Assembly: GCF_000297395.2 (NCBI RefSeq)
Contig: NZ_HF570108.1
Coordinates: 76,321-140,320, forward strand
Direction: 5' to 3'
DNA length: 64,000 nt
Source of the DNA: Micromonospora lupini str. Lupac 08
GTDB lineage: Bacteria; Actinomycetota; Actinomycetes; Mycobacteriales; Micromonosporaceae
Part shown: piece after piece, positions 7,848-15,769 of the stretch
How the letters are laid out: each line of letters starts with the position of its first letter
How positions within the stretch are numbered: the stretch's first letter is position 1
Notes under the pieces: generated by a model
Told to the model about the DNA's origin: nothing
The model's database searches: none
What the model saw: only the letters and a program-made list of their open reading frames with translations
Made by a program: the position numbers and the translations under genes

Positions 7848-9824
7848 TCAGCGGGGCGCGCCCACCGGGGACGGCAGGAGCTGCACGTCGGCGAGGTCGA
7901 CGTACATGATGCGGTGGCCGAACTGGATCTGCGCGTACCGGTTCTTGCCCCGGATCACCGTCCAGTCGCCGGGCGAGGAGCCGTCGAACGTGCTGGCCCG
8001 GTAGTACTCACCGCCCAGCACCGCGCCGACGGCGTAGCGCTGCCCGGCGGCAAGCGTGTACTGCAGAGGTGAGATCGCCTGGTAGGGCACGCCGGCCGGG
8101 TAGGCCGCCTGCTCCGGGTACGCCCGCCCGTACACCGGGATGGTGGCCCGGCCGGCCTTCGGGGTGGCCACCACGCCGACGGTCCACGTGGCTGTCGGCG
8201 CCGATGCCGGGTTGTGGAACCAGGCCCGTTGCCCGAGGTACCAGATGGCCGTCCAGTCGCCCTGCCGCCCGGCCAGGGCGTACGTCTGCCCTGCGGAGGC
8301 CCGGGCGCCGTGGTCCGACACGTCCATCGTGTTCGGGGTGCCGTCCGGGCGGAGCGCGATGTCGTTCACCAGCGGCGCGTCCTCGGACGGCGCGCTGTGC
8401 AGCACCACCGACGAGGAGCCGCGCGGCGCGCACGGCGTTCCGGCCGTGACGCATCCGGTGAACGCCGGTTGGTTGGTCGCGTAGTCGGGGTCGATCCGGA
8501 CCAGCCCGGTAGCCGGGGTGCCGGTGTCCAGGCGCGGTGCGTGCAGGAGGTCGAAGTAGTGCGTCCAGTCCCAGTAGGGCCCCGGGTCCCAGTGCATCCC
8601 GCGCACTGTCGACGCGATGGTGCCGGGCACGTTGTCGTGGCCGATGATGTGCTGGCGGTCCAGCGGGATCCCGTACCGCAGCGCGAGGTGCCGGACGAGC
8701 TTCGACGAGGTCCGGTACATCGCCTCCGTGTACCAGGTGCCCTGCGCGGCGAAGCCCTCGTGTTCCAGCCCGATCGACTTCGCGTTGACGTACCAGTTGC
8801 CGGCGTGCCAGGCGACGTCCTTGGTCTTGACGTGCTGGGCGATGTGCCCGTCCACCGAGCGCAGCGAGTAGTGCCAGCTCACGTACGTCGGGTCCTGGAC
8901 GAGTTTCAGGGTGGTCGCCCAACTCGCCTCGGTGTCGTGGATGACTATGTACTCGATCTTCTGCCGGGCGGGCCGGTCGGAGAGGTCGTGGTTGCCGTAG
9001 TCGCCGTCGCCGAACGCCTCGTAGGGGGCGGGGATCCACTCACAGGAGACGGTCGAGGGGCACTCCAGGCCGTCCGGGCGGGCGAGTCGTCGCAGGCCCA
9101 GCCGGTCCAGCCAGGAACGTTCGGGTCGTACCGCGTGGGCCGGCAACGTGACCCGCTGGCCGTCGTCGGTCACGCGGGTCTCGCCGGCGGCGATGGTGGT
9201 GAAGACCTCGTCGGCGAAGGCCGCCGCGGCGTCGGCGCTGTCCGCGCCGGCGTAGCGGGCCACCGCGCCGTACCAGGTCGCGGGGTCGGTGCCGGCGCCG
9301 ACCGGGGCACCCACCTCCCGTTGGTACGCGGCAAGCAGCGCCGCCCCGCCCCGGATGTTGGTCGTGGCGTCGCCGCGCAGCGCCTCGGGGCTCGCGCCGG
9401 TGAGCGCGGCGGCGGCGTCGACGGTCTGCAACGCGGCGGTGGGCGGCGCGGGGTCGGTGGCCGGCGCGGGTGCCAGGACGGCACGGGAGTCGTCGCCGCG
9501 TGGATCCTCGCCGCCGGCGTCGTGGTGGCCGCGCGCGGGTAGCGCGGCGACGTGGCGGGCGTCGGTCAGGTGCATGGGCCCGTAGCCGCCGCTGGTGCTC
9601 GGGGTGCCGGCGTTGCTGTCCCAGCGGGACTCCAGGTGGGAGACGCCGAGCAGCACGGCGGTCGGGACGCCGTACTCGGTCGACGCGGCGGCGTACTGCT
9701 GTTGACGGTCGGCGGCCGGCGCGGCGGAGGCGGAGCCGGCGGCCAGCGGTACGGCGGTCGTTGCGGTGACCACCGCGACGACGAGCAGCGCGCGCCGGCC
9801 GGCGGACAGGGTTGGACTTTCCAT
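7848..9824 (-). CDS. Secreted peptidoglycan amidase with lytic-transglycosylase-like N-terminal domain
   Basis: A 658-residue exported protein. The signal peptide ends near GSASAAPAAD (about residue 37). Residues about 40-230 resemble a lysozyme/transglycosylase-like fold (YGVPTAVLLGVSHLESRWD, GGYGPMHLTD). The central amidase_2/PGRP domain has IVIHDTEASWATT, WHYSLRSVDGHIAQHV, WHAGNWYVNAKSIGLEHEGF and HIIGHDNVPG, so the zinc-binding histidines are present. The C-terminal 200 residues are beta-rich, probably SH3-like wall-binding repeats (WYLGQRAWFHNP, DWTVIRGKNRYAQ). ATG 9824 is chosen because GGGGG lies just upstream. The likely role is N-acetylmuramoyl-L-alanine amidase in wall turnover. It faces the first NlpC gene and is divergent from the second. 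Confidence 0.85.
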   Translation of the reverse strand: MESPTLSAGRRALLVVAVVTATTAVPLAAGSASAAPAADRQQQYAAASTEYGVPTAVLLGVSHLESRWDSNAGTPSTSGGYGPMHLTDARHVAALPARGHHDAGGEDPRGDDSRAVLAPAPATDPAPPTAALQTVDAAAALTGASPEALRGDATTNIRGGAALLAAYQREVGAPVGAGTDPATWYGAVARYAGADSADAAAAFADEVFTTIAAGETRVTDDGQRVTLPAHAVRPERSWLDRLGLRRLARPDGLECPSTVSCEWIPAPYEAFGDGDYGNHDLSDRPARQKIEYIVIHDTEASWATTLKLVQDPTYVSWHYSLRSVDGHIAQHVKTKDVAWHAGNWYVNAKSIGLEHEGFAAQGTWYTEAMYRTSSKLVRHLALRYGIPLDRQHIIGHDNVPGTIASTVRGMHWDPGPYWDWTHYFDLLHAPRLDTGTPATGLVRIDPDYATNQPAFTGCVTAGTPCAPRGSSSVVLHSAPSEDAPLVNDIALRPDGTPNTMDVSDHGARASAGQTYALAGRQGDWTAIWYLGQRAWFHNPASAPTATWTVGVVATPKAGRATIPVYGRAYPEQAAYPAGVPYQAISPLQYTLAAGQRYAVGAVLGGEYYRASTFDGSSPGDWTVIRGKNRYAQIQFGHRIMYVDLADVQLLPSPVGAPR

Positions 9825-9981
9825 CGAACCCCCTAGATTCAACTGGTGTCGGTGTGGCCACCTTCGCGCCGGTCGGGAGTCCAGGTCAATACCTTTCCAT
9901 CTATCAAAGCGTGCGGAAAGAAACTTTCACCTACGCTCGGTGATCCCCTCGAATCGGTACGGAGTGTCACGGCCGCACGGG

Positions 9982-10011
9982 TTGCGGATCGGTAACGGCC
10001 GTCTCTACTCT
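9982..10011 (+). promoter_or_regulatory. Promoter upstream of the c-di-AMP riboswitch
   Basis: TTGCGG (9982-9987) and TACTCT (10006-10011) are spaced 18 bp apart, about 55 nt before the riboswitch. The -35 box lies inside GTTGCGGATCGGTAAC (9981-9996), a GTNNC-N6-GTAAC element resembling the MtrA boxes described for actinomycete cell-wall genes. Confidence 0.5.
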
Positions 10012-10065
10012 GGTCATTTGTCGGCCCGGTAGCAGGTCTGCCCATCCCGGGCGGTAACGGACCGA

Positions 10066-10190
10066 CACCGCCGAGTCGCTTGCGAGCGAGCCGGGGACCC
10101 AGGTTCCCCCGGGGTGAGTCCGCAGCCAATGCGGTAGGGCGCCAACTTCCCGCCCGAACCCGTCAGCTAACCCGGTAGGCGGTCAGGAAG
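10066..10190 (+). ncRNA. ydaO/yuaA-type cyclic di-AMP riboswitch
   Basis: The conserved core is directly visible: GAGCCGGGGACC, GGGGTGAGTCCGC, GCGGTAGGGC, then CCCGAACCCGTCAGCTAACC and CGGTAGGCGG. The closing stem pairs CCGCC (10068-10072) with GGCGG (10178-10182). This class binds c-di-AMP and in actinomycetes usually turns off resuscitation factors or NlpC/P60 hydrolases. The RNA ends at the ribosome binding site AAGGAG (10191-10196), so control could act on translation or by termination. Confidence 0.92.
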
Positions 10191-10208
10191 AAGGAGTACG
10201 GAACCCCG

Positions 10209-11249
10209 GTGGCCCTCCATGCCCCGCGGCCGTCGTCCGAACGGTCGGCCTCGGCCGACCCGACGTCGACAGTGCCGCGTCCACGCTGGTCCCGCTTCAG
10301 CACCGCCCTCGCCGCCCTGGTCGGCGTCGCCGTCGTCCTGACCGGCAGCGCCACGGCGGCGCACGCGGATCCGTCCGTCGCCGAGATCGAGCGCCAGATC
10401 GACGCCGACTGGAACAAGCTCGAACCGGTCATCGAACGGCACAACGCCACCCGCGCGGACCTGGCCGCGAAGCGCAAGCAGGCCGACACGCTCGCCGCCC
10501 GCATCGCGCCCCTGGAGCGCCAGGTCGACGCCGCGATGACCAAGGTCAGCGCGCTGGCCGTGCGCGCGTACATGGGCGAGAACCTGTCGACGGTCAACAC
10601 GATGCTCGGCAGCCGGTCGCCCAGCGAGGTGGTCGGGCAGCTCGAGATGCTCGACCGGTTCGCCCACAACCAGCAGCAGGACGTCCGGCAGGTCGCCGAC
10701 CTCCGCGACGAGCTGGCCCGGCAGAAGGCGCCGCTCGACGAGATGGTGGCCCAGCTGACCCGGACCGAAGCGCAGTTGGCGGCGAAGAAGAAGCAGATCA
10801 ACGAGGAGATCGACAGGCTGCAGAAGCTGCGCCTCAAGGTGTACGGCAACGGCGGCGGCGGTCCGCTGCGTCCGGCGCCCTGCCCGGCCAGCTACCCCGG
10901 CGGCGGCGCGGGCACGGCTGTCAAGTTCGCCTGCGCCCAGATCGGCAAGCCGTACGTGTGGGGCGCCGAGGGTCCGAACTCGTACGACTGCTCCGGGCTG
11001 ATGCTCGCCGCGTGGGCGAAGGCCGGCGTGTCGCTGCCGCACAACGCCGCCGCGCAGAGCCGGGCGACCAGGAACGTCAGCAGGGGCGACCTGCGCCCCG
11101 GTGACCTGGTCTTCTACTACAGCGACATCCACCACGTCGGCATGTACGTCGGCGGTGGCTGGGTGGTGCACGCCTCCCAGGCGGGTCAGCCCATCAAGAT
11201 GAAGAAGGTCGACGACGGGCCGATCCACAGCTACGGCCGTCCCGGCTGA
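10209..11249 (+). CDS. Secreted NlpC/P60 peptidoglycan endopeptidase 2, riboswitch-controlled
   Basis: A 346-residue paralogue of the protein at 6782. An N-terminal hydrophobic stretch (about 37-55) ends at ATAAHADPSVAEIE. A coiled coil spans roughly 60-210, and the NlpC/P60 domain has Cys261 in YDCSGLMLAAW, His309 in IHHVGMYVGG, and GDLVFYYSD. GTG 10209 is 12 nt after AAGGAG, slightly long but the only reasonable start. Expression is expected to fall when c-di-AMP is high, linking wall hydrolysis to osmotic or K+ state (family knowledge plus inference). Confidence 0.92.
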   Translation: MALHAPRPSSERSASADPTSTVPRPRWSRFSTALAALVGVAVVLTGSATAAHADPSVAEIERQIDADWNKLEPVIERHNATRADLAAKRKQADTLAARIAPLERQVDAAMTKVSALAVRAYMGENLSTVNTMLGSRSPSEVVGQLEMLDRFAHNQQQDVRQVADLRDELARQKAPLDEMVAQLTRTEAQLAAKKKQINEEIDRLQKLRLKVYGNGGGGPLRPAPCPASYPGGGAGTAVKFACAQIGKPYVWGAEGPNSYDCSGLMLAAWAKAGVSLPHNAAAQSRATRNVSRGDLRPGDLVFYYSDIHHVGMYVGGGWVVHASQAGQPIKMKKVDDGPIHSYGRPG

Positions 11250-11266
11250 CCGACGCCGGACACAGC

Positions 11267-11299
11267 AGGGCCCGTCGCGATCCGGTCGCGACGGGCCCT
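11267..11299. terminator. Bidirectional terminator
   Basis: A perfect 14-bp inverted repeat AGGGCCCGTCGCGA/TCGCGACGGGCCCT with loop TCCGG lies between the convergent NlpC/P60 and dcd genes. Confidence 0.85.
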
Positions 11300-11308
11300 C
11301 GTCGTCTC

Positions 11309-11887
11309 CTAGCGGGTCGGCCAGGCACGCCAGTTCTGCCAGGAGCGGCTCGGCGTCGGCCCTCGCTGACCCTGGTACCGCGAGCCGTAGACCACCGAGC
11401 CGTACGGGTGCTCGGCCGGCGAGGAGAGCCGGAAGATGCAGAGCTGGCCGATCTTCATGCCCGGCCAGAGGGTGATCGGCAGGTTCGCCACGTTGGACAG
11501 CTCCAGCGTCACGTGCCCGGAGAAGCCGGGGTCGATGAACCCGGCGGTGGAGTGGGTGAGCAGACCGAGGCGGCCCAGTGAGCTCTTCCCCTCCAGCCGG
11601 CCGGCGAGCTGGTTCCCGAGCGAGATCACCTCGAGCGTCGAGGCGAGCACGAACTCCCCCGGGTGCAGCACGAACGGCTCGCCGTCGGGCACCTCCACCG
11701 CCGCGGTCAGGTCGTCCTGCTGCATGGCCGGGTCGATGTGGGTGTAGAGATGGTTGTTGAAGACCCGGAACAGTCGATCGAGTCGTACGTCGATGCTGGA
11801 CGGTTGGACCAGGGTGGGCTCGAACGGTTCCAGGCCCAGCGTGCCGGCCTTGATCTCGGAGACCAGGTCACGGTCGGAGAGCAGCAT
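11309..11887 (-). CDS. dcd: dCTP deaminase (probably bifunctional, dUMP-forming)
   Basis: A 192-residue enzyme of deoxynucleotide metabolism that converts dCTP to dUTP and, in actinomycete homologues, on to dUMP. Family motifs are clear: [12 protein letters not shown] near the N-terminus, [25 protein letters not shown] in the active site, and [17 protein letters not shown]. Length agrees with the mycobacterial enzyme of about 190 residues. ATG 11887 is the normal MLLSDRDLV start; it lies 6 nt after TATGGT, so the mRNA may be leaderless. An SOS-box-like site lies 50-65 nt upstream in the divergent intergenic region. Confidence 0.96.
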   Translation of the reverse strand: MLLSDRDLVSEIKAGTLGLEPFEPTLVQPSSIDVRLDRLFRVFNNHLYTHIDPAMQQDDLTAAVEVPDGEPFVLHPGEFVLASTLEVISLGNQLAGRLEGKSSLGRLGLLTHSTAGFIDPGFSGHVTLELSNVANLPITLWPGMKIGQLCIFRLSSPAEHPYGSVVYGSRYQGQRGPTPSRSWQNWRAWPTR

Positions 11888-11936
11888 CGGACCACCATAG
11901 CGAGGGCGGCGGTGACCAGCGTGTTGAGGTCGCTCC

Positions 11937-11952
11937 TCGTACATTTGTTCGA
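11937..11952. promoter_or_regulatory. LexA (SOS) box candidate
   Basis: TCGTACATTTGTTCGA fits the actinomycete SOS box TCGAAC-N4-GTTCGA with one mismatch. It directly abuts the TAGAAT -10 box (11953-11958) of the rightward gene and lies upstream of dcd. Confidence 0.55.
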
Positions 11953-11964
11953 TAGAATGTCGGC

Positions 11965-12522
11965 ATGGCTTCCTGGTCCGAATTCGCCGCCGACGAGCCC
12001 CGCCTCGCCGACGGGATCCGCGTTCTCCTGCAGCAGTACGGGCCGGGCTTCGGCTATCTGGCCACGGTCCGCGCCGACGGAGGGCCCCGGGTCCACCCGG
12101 TCTCCCCGGTCATCACCGATGAGGGTCTCTTCTGCTTCATCATCGACTCGCCGAAGCGCCGTGACCTCGAACGCGACGGCCGCTACGCGCTGCACTCGTT
12201 CCCCCCGGAGGAGAGCGACGACGAGGCGTACGTGGCGGGCCACGCCTGGCCGGTCACCGACCCGGCCCGGGTGGCCCGACTGGCGCAGAGCGCCCGCGCC
12301 GAGCCGCACCTCGACTGGCGGCTGTTCGAGTTCACCGTCGACGTGGCGATGTTGACCCGTCGCGAGCAGCACGCCGCAGGCGTTCCGGGTGTCACACCGA
12401 GCCGCCCGGCCGTGCGGGTCTGGCTGGATCCGCAAGCCCCGCCCGCACCGGCCGCGCCTGTCGCCGTACCGCAGACGCGCCCGGCCCGGCGCAGCCGTGA
12501 CGTCCAGTGCACGGCCGCCTGA
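11965..12522 (+). CDS. Pyridoxamine 5'-phosphate oxidase-fold flavin-binding protein
   Basis: A 185-residue split-barrel flavin-binding protein. [20 protein letters not shown] followed by [23 protein letters not shown] is the usual N-terminal half of PPOX-like and F420/FMN-binding proteins. The C-terminal 35 residues are proline- and alanine-rich and poorly conserved. ATG 11965 lies 6 nt after TAGAAT, so the transcript is probably leaderless. Substrate is unknown; the family includes FMN reductases, F420-dependent enzymes and haem-degrading relatives. The SOS-like box over its promoter suggests damage-induced expression (inference). Confidence 0.8.
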   Translation: MASWSEFAADEPRLADGIRVLLQQYGPGFGYLATVRADGGPRVHPVSPVITDEGLFCFIIDSPKRRDLERDGRYALHSFPPEESDDEAYVAGHAWPVTDPARVARLAQSARAEPHLDWRLFEFTVDVAMLTRREQHAAGVPGVTPSRPAVRVWLDPQAPPAPAAPVAVPQTRPARRSRDVQCTAA

Positions 12523-12547
12523 CCACGGCCCGATCCTGGAAAACGCC

Positions 12548-12579
12548 GGTGCCGGCTCCGTCGTGACGGAGCCGGCACC
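12548..12579. terminator. Bidirectional terminator
   Basis: Arms GGTGCCGGCTCCGTC and GACGGAGCCGGCACC leave a very short loop; realistically 14 bp with loop CGTG. It lies between the convergent PPOX and M43 protease genes. Confidence 0.8.
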
Positions 12580-12597
12580 AGGTGTACGCGAGGAGAG

Positions 12598-13581
12598 TTA
12601 CGCCGCGCGGTACGCGTTCCACGCGGTCAGCATGCGGCTCGCCTGCCCCGGGGTGAACTGGTACATGCACGAGTCGTAGGTGTAGTCCATGAAGTTGGTG
12701 ATCGGGTCCAGGCCGGTCGCCGAGCAGGTGTTCCGCCCGGTCGGGCACTCGTAGGCCGGTGACGCCTCGGCCGGGGTGTCGCTGACGCCGTCACCCGAGC
12801 CGCCGCAACCACCCTGGAAGGTGTGGTAGAGGTTCAGCCAGTGCCCGATCTCGTGGGTGCCGGTGTCGCCCTGGTTGTAGTTGGTGGCGGTGCCCCCCGG
12901 GAGGGACTCGTTCAGCACGACCACGCCGTCCATGCTGCTGAGCTTGCGCTGCGGGAAGGTCGCCCAGCCCAGCAGGTCGTCGCTCAGTTCGCCGAGGTAG
13001 ATGTTGAGCGTGTTCTTGCCGCCCACCCGCAGCGACGACTTCATCGACCGCTCCGCCGACGAGCCGTCGACGATCGGGTACCAGGACGGGTTCGTCACTC
13101 GGTTGATCTTGTCGAGTCGGAAGGCGAAGGCGGTGGCCGCGCCACCGGTCCCGCCCGCGTAGGCCTGGTTGAGGACGCTGATCTGCGAGGTGATCAGCGA
13201 GTCCGGGATGTTGCCGCCGGCCCGGGTGCTGTCCCGCTGGATCACGTGCACCACCACCGGGATGGTGACGGTGGCCAGCGTCGTGGCACCGGCGCCGGCC
13301 CGGAAGTTGGCACGCTCGCGCAACGCCGCCGCGAGGTCGGCGTCGCGTTCACGGACCTGCTTCGCGGTCAGCTCGTTCGGCTCGTGCGTGGCCCCCGCGC
13401 CGGGCTTCACCCGGGCGTTGGCGTGGCTGTCGGCCGGCTCCGCGCAAGCGCCGCCAGGGGCTGCGGAGAAGGCCGAAGCAGCCGGAACGACACCCACCGC
13501 AGCGGTGCTGAGCAGCAGCGCGAGGGTCGTCGACGCGACACCGGCGGCACGCCGGGTCAGCAGGTTGGGACGGAGTCCCAT
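12598..13581 (-). CDS. Secreted M43-family zinc metalloprotease
   Basis: A 327-residue exported protease of the pappalysin-like M43 family (cytophagalysin group). The signal peptide has its hydrophobic core at about 14-37 and ends near AASAFSAAPG. The zinc motif HEIGHWLNLYH (HExxHxxxxxH) and the Met-turn NFMDYTYDSC are intact, with paired cysteines around GGCGGSGDGVSD. An N-terminal propeptide includes KPGAGATHEPNELTAKQVRE. ATG 13581 is chosen because AGAGGTGG lies upstream. It probably digests extracellular protein. It stands alone between a terminator and the tRNA gene. Confidence 0.9.
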   Translation of the reverse strand: MGLRPNLLTRRAAGVASTTLALLLSTAAVGVVPAASAFSAAPGGACAEPADSHANARVKPGAGATHEPNELTAKQVRERDADLAAALRERANFRAGAGATTLATVTIPVVVHVIQRDSTRAGGNIPDSLITSQISVLNQAYAGGTGGAATAFAFRLDKINRVTNPSWYPIVDGSSAERSMKSSLRVGGKNTLNIYLGELSDDLLGWATFPQRKLSSMDGVVVLNESLPGGTATNYNQGDTGTHEIGHWLNLYHTFQGGCGGSGDGVSDTPAEASPAYECPTGRNTCSATGLDPITNFMDYTYDSCMYQFTPGQASRMLTAWNAYRAA

Positions 13582-13784
13582 GGGCCCACCTCTTTCTGGC
13601 GGCGCGGCAGGGGGTGTGTCACGCCGTGGCTGGGAACGTGTGGCAGACGTTACAACCGATCGACGCATTTGAGAACGGCCATATGTTGCCGTCAGGAAAC
13701 TTCTTCCGAGGTGCGGGCGGGCAGCCGGCACGCGGGGGTGGCCGGGTGCACCGGTTCGACGACTCGGGTACAGTGGTGCCGCCT

Positions 13785-13858
13785 GCGGGTGTAGTTCAAT
13801 GGCAGAACATCAGCTTCCCAAGCTGACAGTGCGGGTTCGATTCCCGTCACCCGCTCCA
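13785..13858 (+). tRNA. tRNA-Gly (anticodon CCC)
   Basis: A complete cloverleaf: acceptor GCGGGTG pairs with CACCCGC, the D arm is GTTC/GAAC, the anticodon arm TCAGC/GCTGA holds loop TTCCCAA giving anticodon CCC, the T arm contains GGGTTCGATTCCC, and CCA is encoded at 13856-13858. It reads GGG codons. Confidence 0.96.
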
Positions 13859-13862
13859 TGCA

Positions 13863-13904
13863 CGGAAGCCCTGGTCAGGACCGATGGTCCCGCCAGGGCT
13901 TCCG
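13863..13904. terminator. Terminator after tRNA-Gly
   Basis: A perfect 12-bp inverted repeat CGGAAGCCCTGG/CCAGGGCTTCCG with an 18-nt loop. It also lies downstream of the convergent CBM2 gene. Confidence 0.75.
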
Positions 13905-13958
13905 TCGTTCCAGCCGGGCGCCCGCGACGCGGGCGTGTTGCCGGGTCCGGTGCGCGGG

Positions 13959-14774
13959 CTACCCGGCGGCGCAGCTGACGTTGTTGAGCGTGAACGCGAT
14001 CGGCACCGCGTCGCTTGCCTGCCAGGTGCCCAGGACGCCGAAGACCACCGAGGCGCCCGGCGCCACCAGGGGGTTGTAGCTGGCGTTCCGGGCCGTGACG
14101 GTGGCACCGCTCTGCTGGGCGGTGGCGGACCAGGACTGGACGATGTGCTGGTCACCGGGGAAGGCGAAGCTGAGCGCCCAACCGTCGACCGGCACGGTGC
14201 TGGTGTTCTTGATGGTGATCTGTGCGGTGAAGCCTCCCGGCCACTCGCTCCCGGTGCGGTAGCTCACGGTGCAGGGCGCCGCCGGCGGCGGGTCGATCGG
14301 CACCGTGGCGGTCTGGGTGAGCAGGGTGCCGCTGGCGTGGTCCTCTACCCGGGCCGTGACCTCCAGGCCGGTGGCCGTACAGCCGGAGCGCACAAAGTAA
14401 CCCTCGCGCCAGCTGAAGGTCGCGCCCGGATCGACGGTGACCGTCCAGCCAGGCAGCGGGTCGAGGGCCGGGCAGCCGGTGGGGATGCCGGGGGTGGAGC
14501 CGACGAACCGGGCGTAGATCGCCGTGGAGAACTGTTGCTGTTGGGCGGTGCAGTTCTGCCCGACGGCCGTGGCCCTGACGGCCTGGCCCGCAACCACCCG
14601 GGGCGGGTCGAAGGTGAGCGACTGGATCTGGACGGTACCGGCGCAGCCGTCGGCCGGGACGGTCGCGCCGGCCGGGGCGGTGCCGGCCGGATCGGCCTGC
14701 GCCGCAGCTGCGGGGACGGCGAGTGCACCGGCGGCGCAGACGGCGGCCGCGGCGAGGGTCAGGAGCGTACGCAA
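13959..14774 (-). CDS. Secreted protein with C-terminal CBM2 (cellulose-binding) domain
   Basis: A 271-residue exported protein without a recognisable catalytic domain. A signal peptide ends near PAAAAQADP. Residues about 45-160 form a beta-rich, two-disulphide-like domain of unknown type (VQIQSLTFDPPRVVAGQAV). The C-terminal 100 residues are a typical CBM2: CTVSYRTGSEWPGGFTAQI, ITIKNTSTVPVDGWALSFAF, and conserved tryptophans in WPGG, WALSF and WSAT. TTG 14774 is used because AGGAGG lies 6 nt upstream. It probably binds cellulose or chitin, with an adhesive or accessory role (inference). Confidence 0.8.
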   Translation of the reverse strand: MRTLLTLAAAAVCAAGALAVPAAAAQADPAGTAPAGATVPADGCAGTVQIQSLTFDPPRVVAGQAVRATAVGQNCTAQQQQFSTAIYARFVGSTPGIPTGCPALDPLPGWTVTVDPGATFSWREGYFVRSGCTATGLEVTARVEDHASGTLLTQTATVPIDPPPAAPCTVSYRTGSEWPGGFTAQITIKNTSTVPVDGWALSFAFPGDQHIVQSWSATAQQSGATVTARNASYNPLVAPGASVVFGVLGTWQASDAVPIAFTLNNVSCAAG

Positions 14775-14861
14775 GAGGGTCCTCCTGGGTGAGCCGGGAG
14801 ATACGGGCCTCGCCAGTCGACCGCATCAATCAATGTCCGTCAATCGACCGGATCGGCGGTC

Positions 14862-15140
14862 GTGGCGGTGCCATTTTGGGTGAGCGCCGCTTGGGGTGCC
14901 TTGCAGATGGCTCGCGGCCGCGACCTCCCCGAGGGGCTGTTGAGCACCTTCGGCTTCCTCTGGCTCGCCGCGTTCGAGATGTTCGCGTTGCTGTTCCACC
15001 TGACCGCGCCTTGGGAGCTGCGCCGGCGCGGCTCACCTCGCGCGGCCCCGGTGACCCTTCTTGTCGCGATCGCCGGGGTTGTCGCGACGATCGTGTTCCT
15101 GTTCTGGATGACGACGTCCGGCGAGCCCTACGGGGCGTAG
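14862..15140 (+). CDS. Small membrane protein, unknown function
   Basis: A 92-residue hydrophobic protein with two clear membrane segments: about residues 27-48 (STFGFLWLAAFEMFALLFHL) and 64-84 (VTLLVAIAGVVATIVFLFW), and possibly a third at the N-terminus. No family is recognised. The start is uncertain, with GTG at 14862 or 14868 and no clear ribosome binding site. The hydrophobic pattern makes it unlikely to be a chance frame. The next gene is convergent. Confidence 0.55.
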   Translation: MAVPFWVSAAWGALQMARGRDLPEGLLSTFGFLWLAAFEMFALLFHLTAPWELRRRGSPRAAPVTLLVAIAGVVATIVFLFWMTTSGEPYGA

Positions 15141-15178
15141 CCAGAGCCGATGGCAGCGCCTGGGCTCGTGGGCGAATG

Positions 15179-15676
15179 TCAGGAGGCGCGCGGCAGCGCG
15201 AGCCAGTCCTGCCAGGCGATGTCCCGACCCAGGTGGCGCGGCTGCTGGAAGGGCCAATCGGCGGCGATCCACTGCGGCACCAGCGCGTCGAGTGCCTGCT
15301 CCACCTCGCCGCCGACGAGGTCGTCCACCACCCACCAGGCGACCTCGCCGTCCGAGCCGGTGCGCTCGGGCGGGTCGACGTAGACGCAGCCGAGAATTGC
15401 TGTCTCGTCTTCGTCCAGCAGGGCGTAGTTGAACGACTGGTGTGCGGCAATCTCCTTCTCGTGCCGCAGCAGATCGACGCGGTCCTCCTCGTAGGTCATC
15501 GTCGCCGGCGGCCATGCCCAGGCCGGGCCGAATATCTCCCAAAGGCGCTCTCGGGAGCCCATCACCGCGGGGTAGTCGAGCGGGGTGTCCGCCTCCCGGA
15601 TAGGTCGCAGGTGCAGCGCGGTGCCGGGGACGGGCACGTGGACGGGGTGGACGAAGTCGTCCGGCAGCCAGCTCAT
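15179..15676 (-). CDS. GNAT-family N-acetyltransferase
   Basis: A 165-residue protein with a GNAT-like order: LHLRPIREADTPLDYPAV at the N-terminus, FNYALLDEDETAILGCVYV for beta strands 2-4, and GEVAWWVVDDLVGGEVEQAL at the acetyl-CoA helix, where the usual GxGxxG loop is degenerate. ATG 15676 begins MSWLPDDFVHP and follows a TAGCCT box at near-leaderless distance. Substrate is unknown. It is divergent from the AfsR-like regulator. Confidence 0.75.
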   Translation of the reverse strand: MSWLPDDFVHPVHVPVPGTALHLRPIREADTPLDYPAVMGSRERLWEIFGPAWAWPPATMTYEEDRVDLLRHEKEIAAHQSFNYALLDEDETAILGCVYVDPPERTGSDGEVAWWVVDDLVGGEVEQALDALVPQWIAADWPFQQPRHLGRDIAWQDWLALPRAS

Positions 15677-15769
15677 GGGGGTCGAGGCTAGTACCTGCCA
15701 CCGCCGAGCCGACCCGGTGCGGGCCTCGGCGACGCGGACGCTTCTCACGTGCATGGCAAGATCTGCCGG

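Noticed and set aside
13785..13904. tRNA-Gly as an integration (att) site
   Set aside because: No integrase gene and no repeat of the tRNA 3' end in the window; the hairpin after it is a normal terminator.
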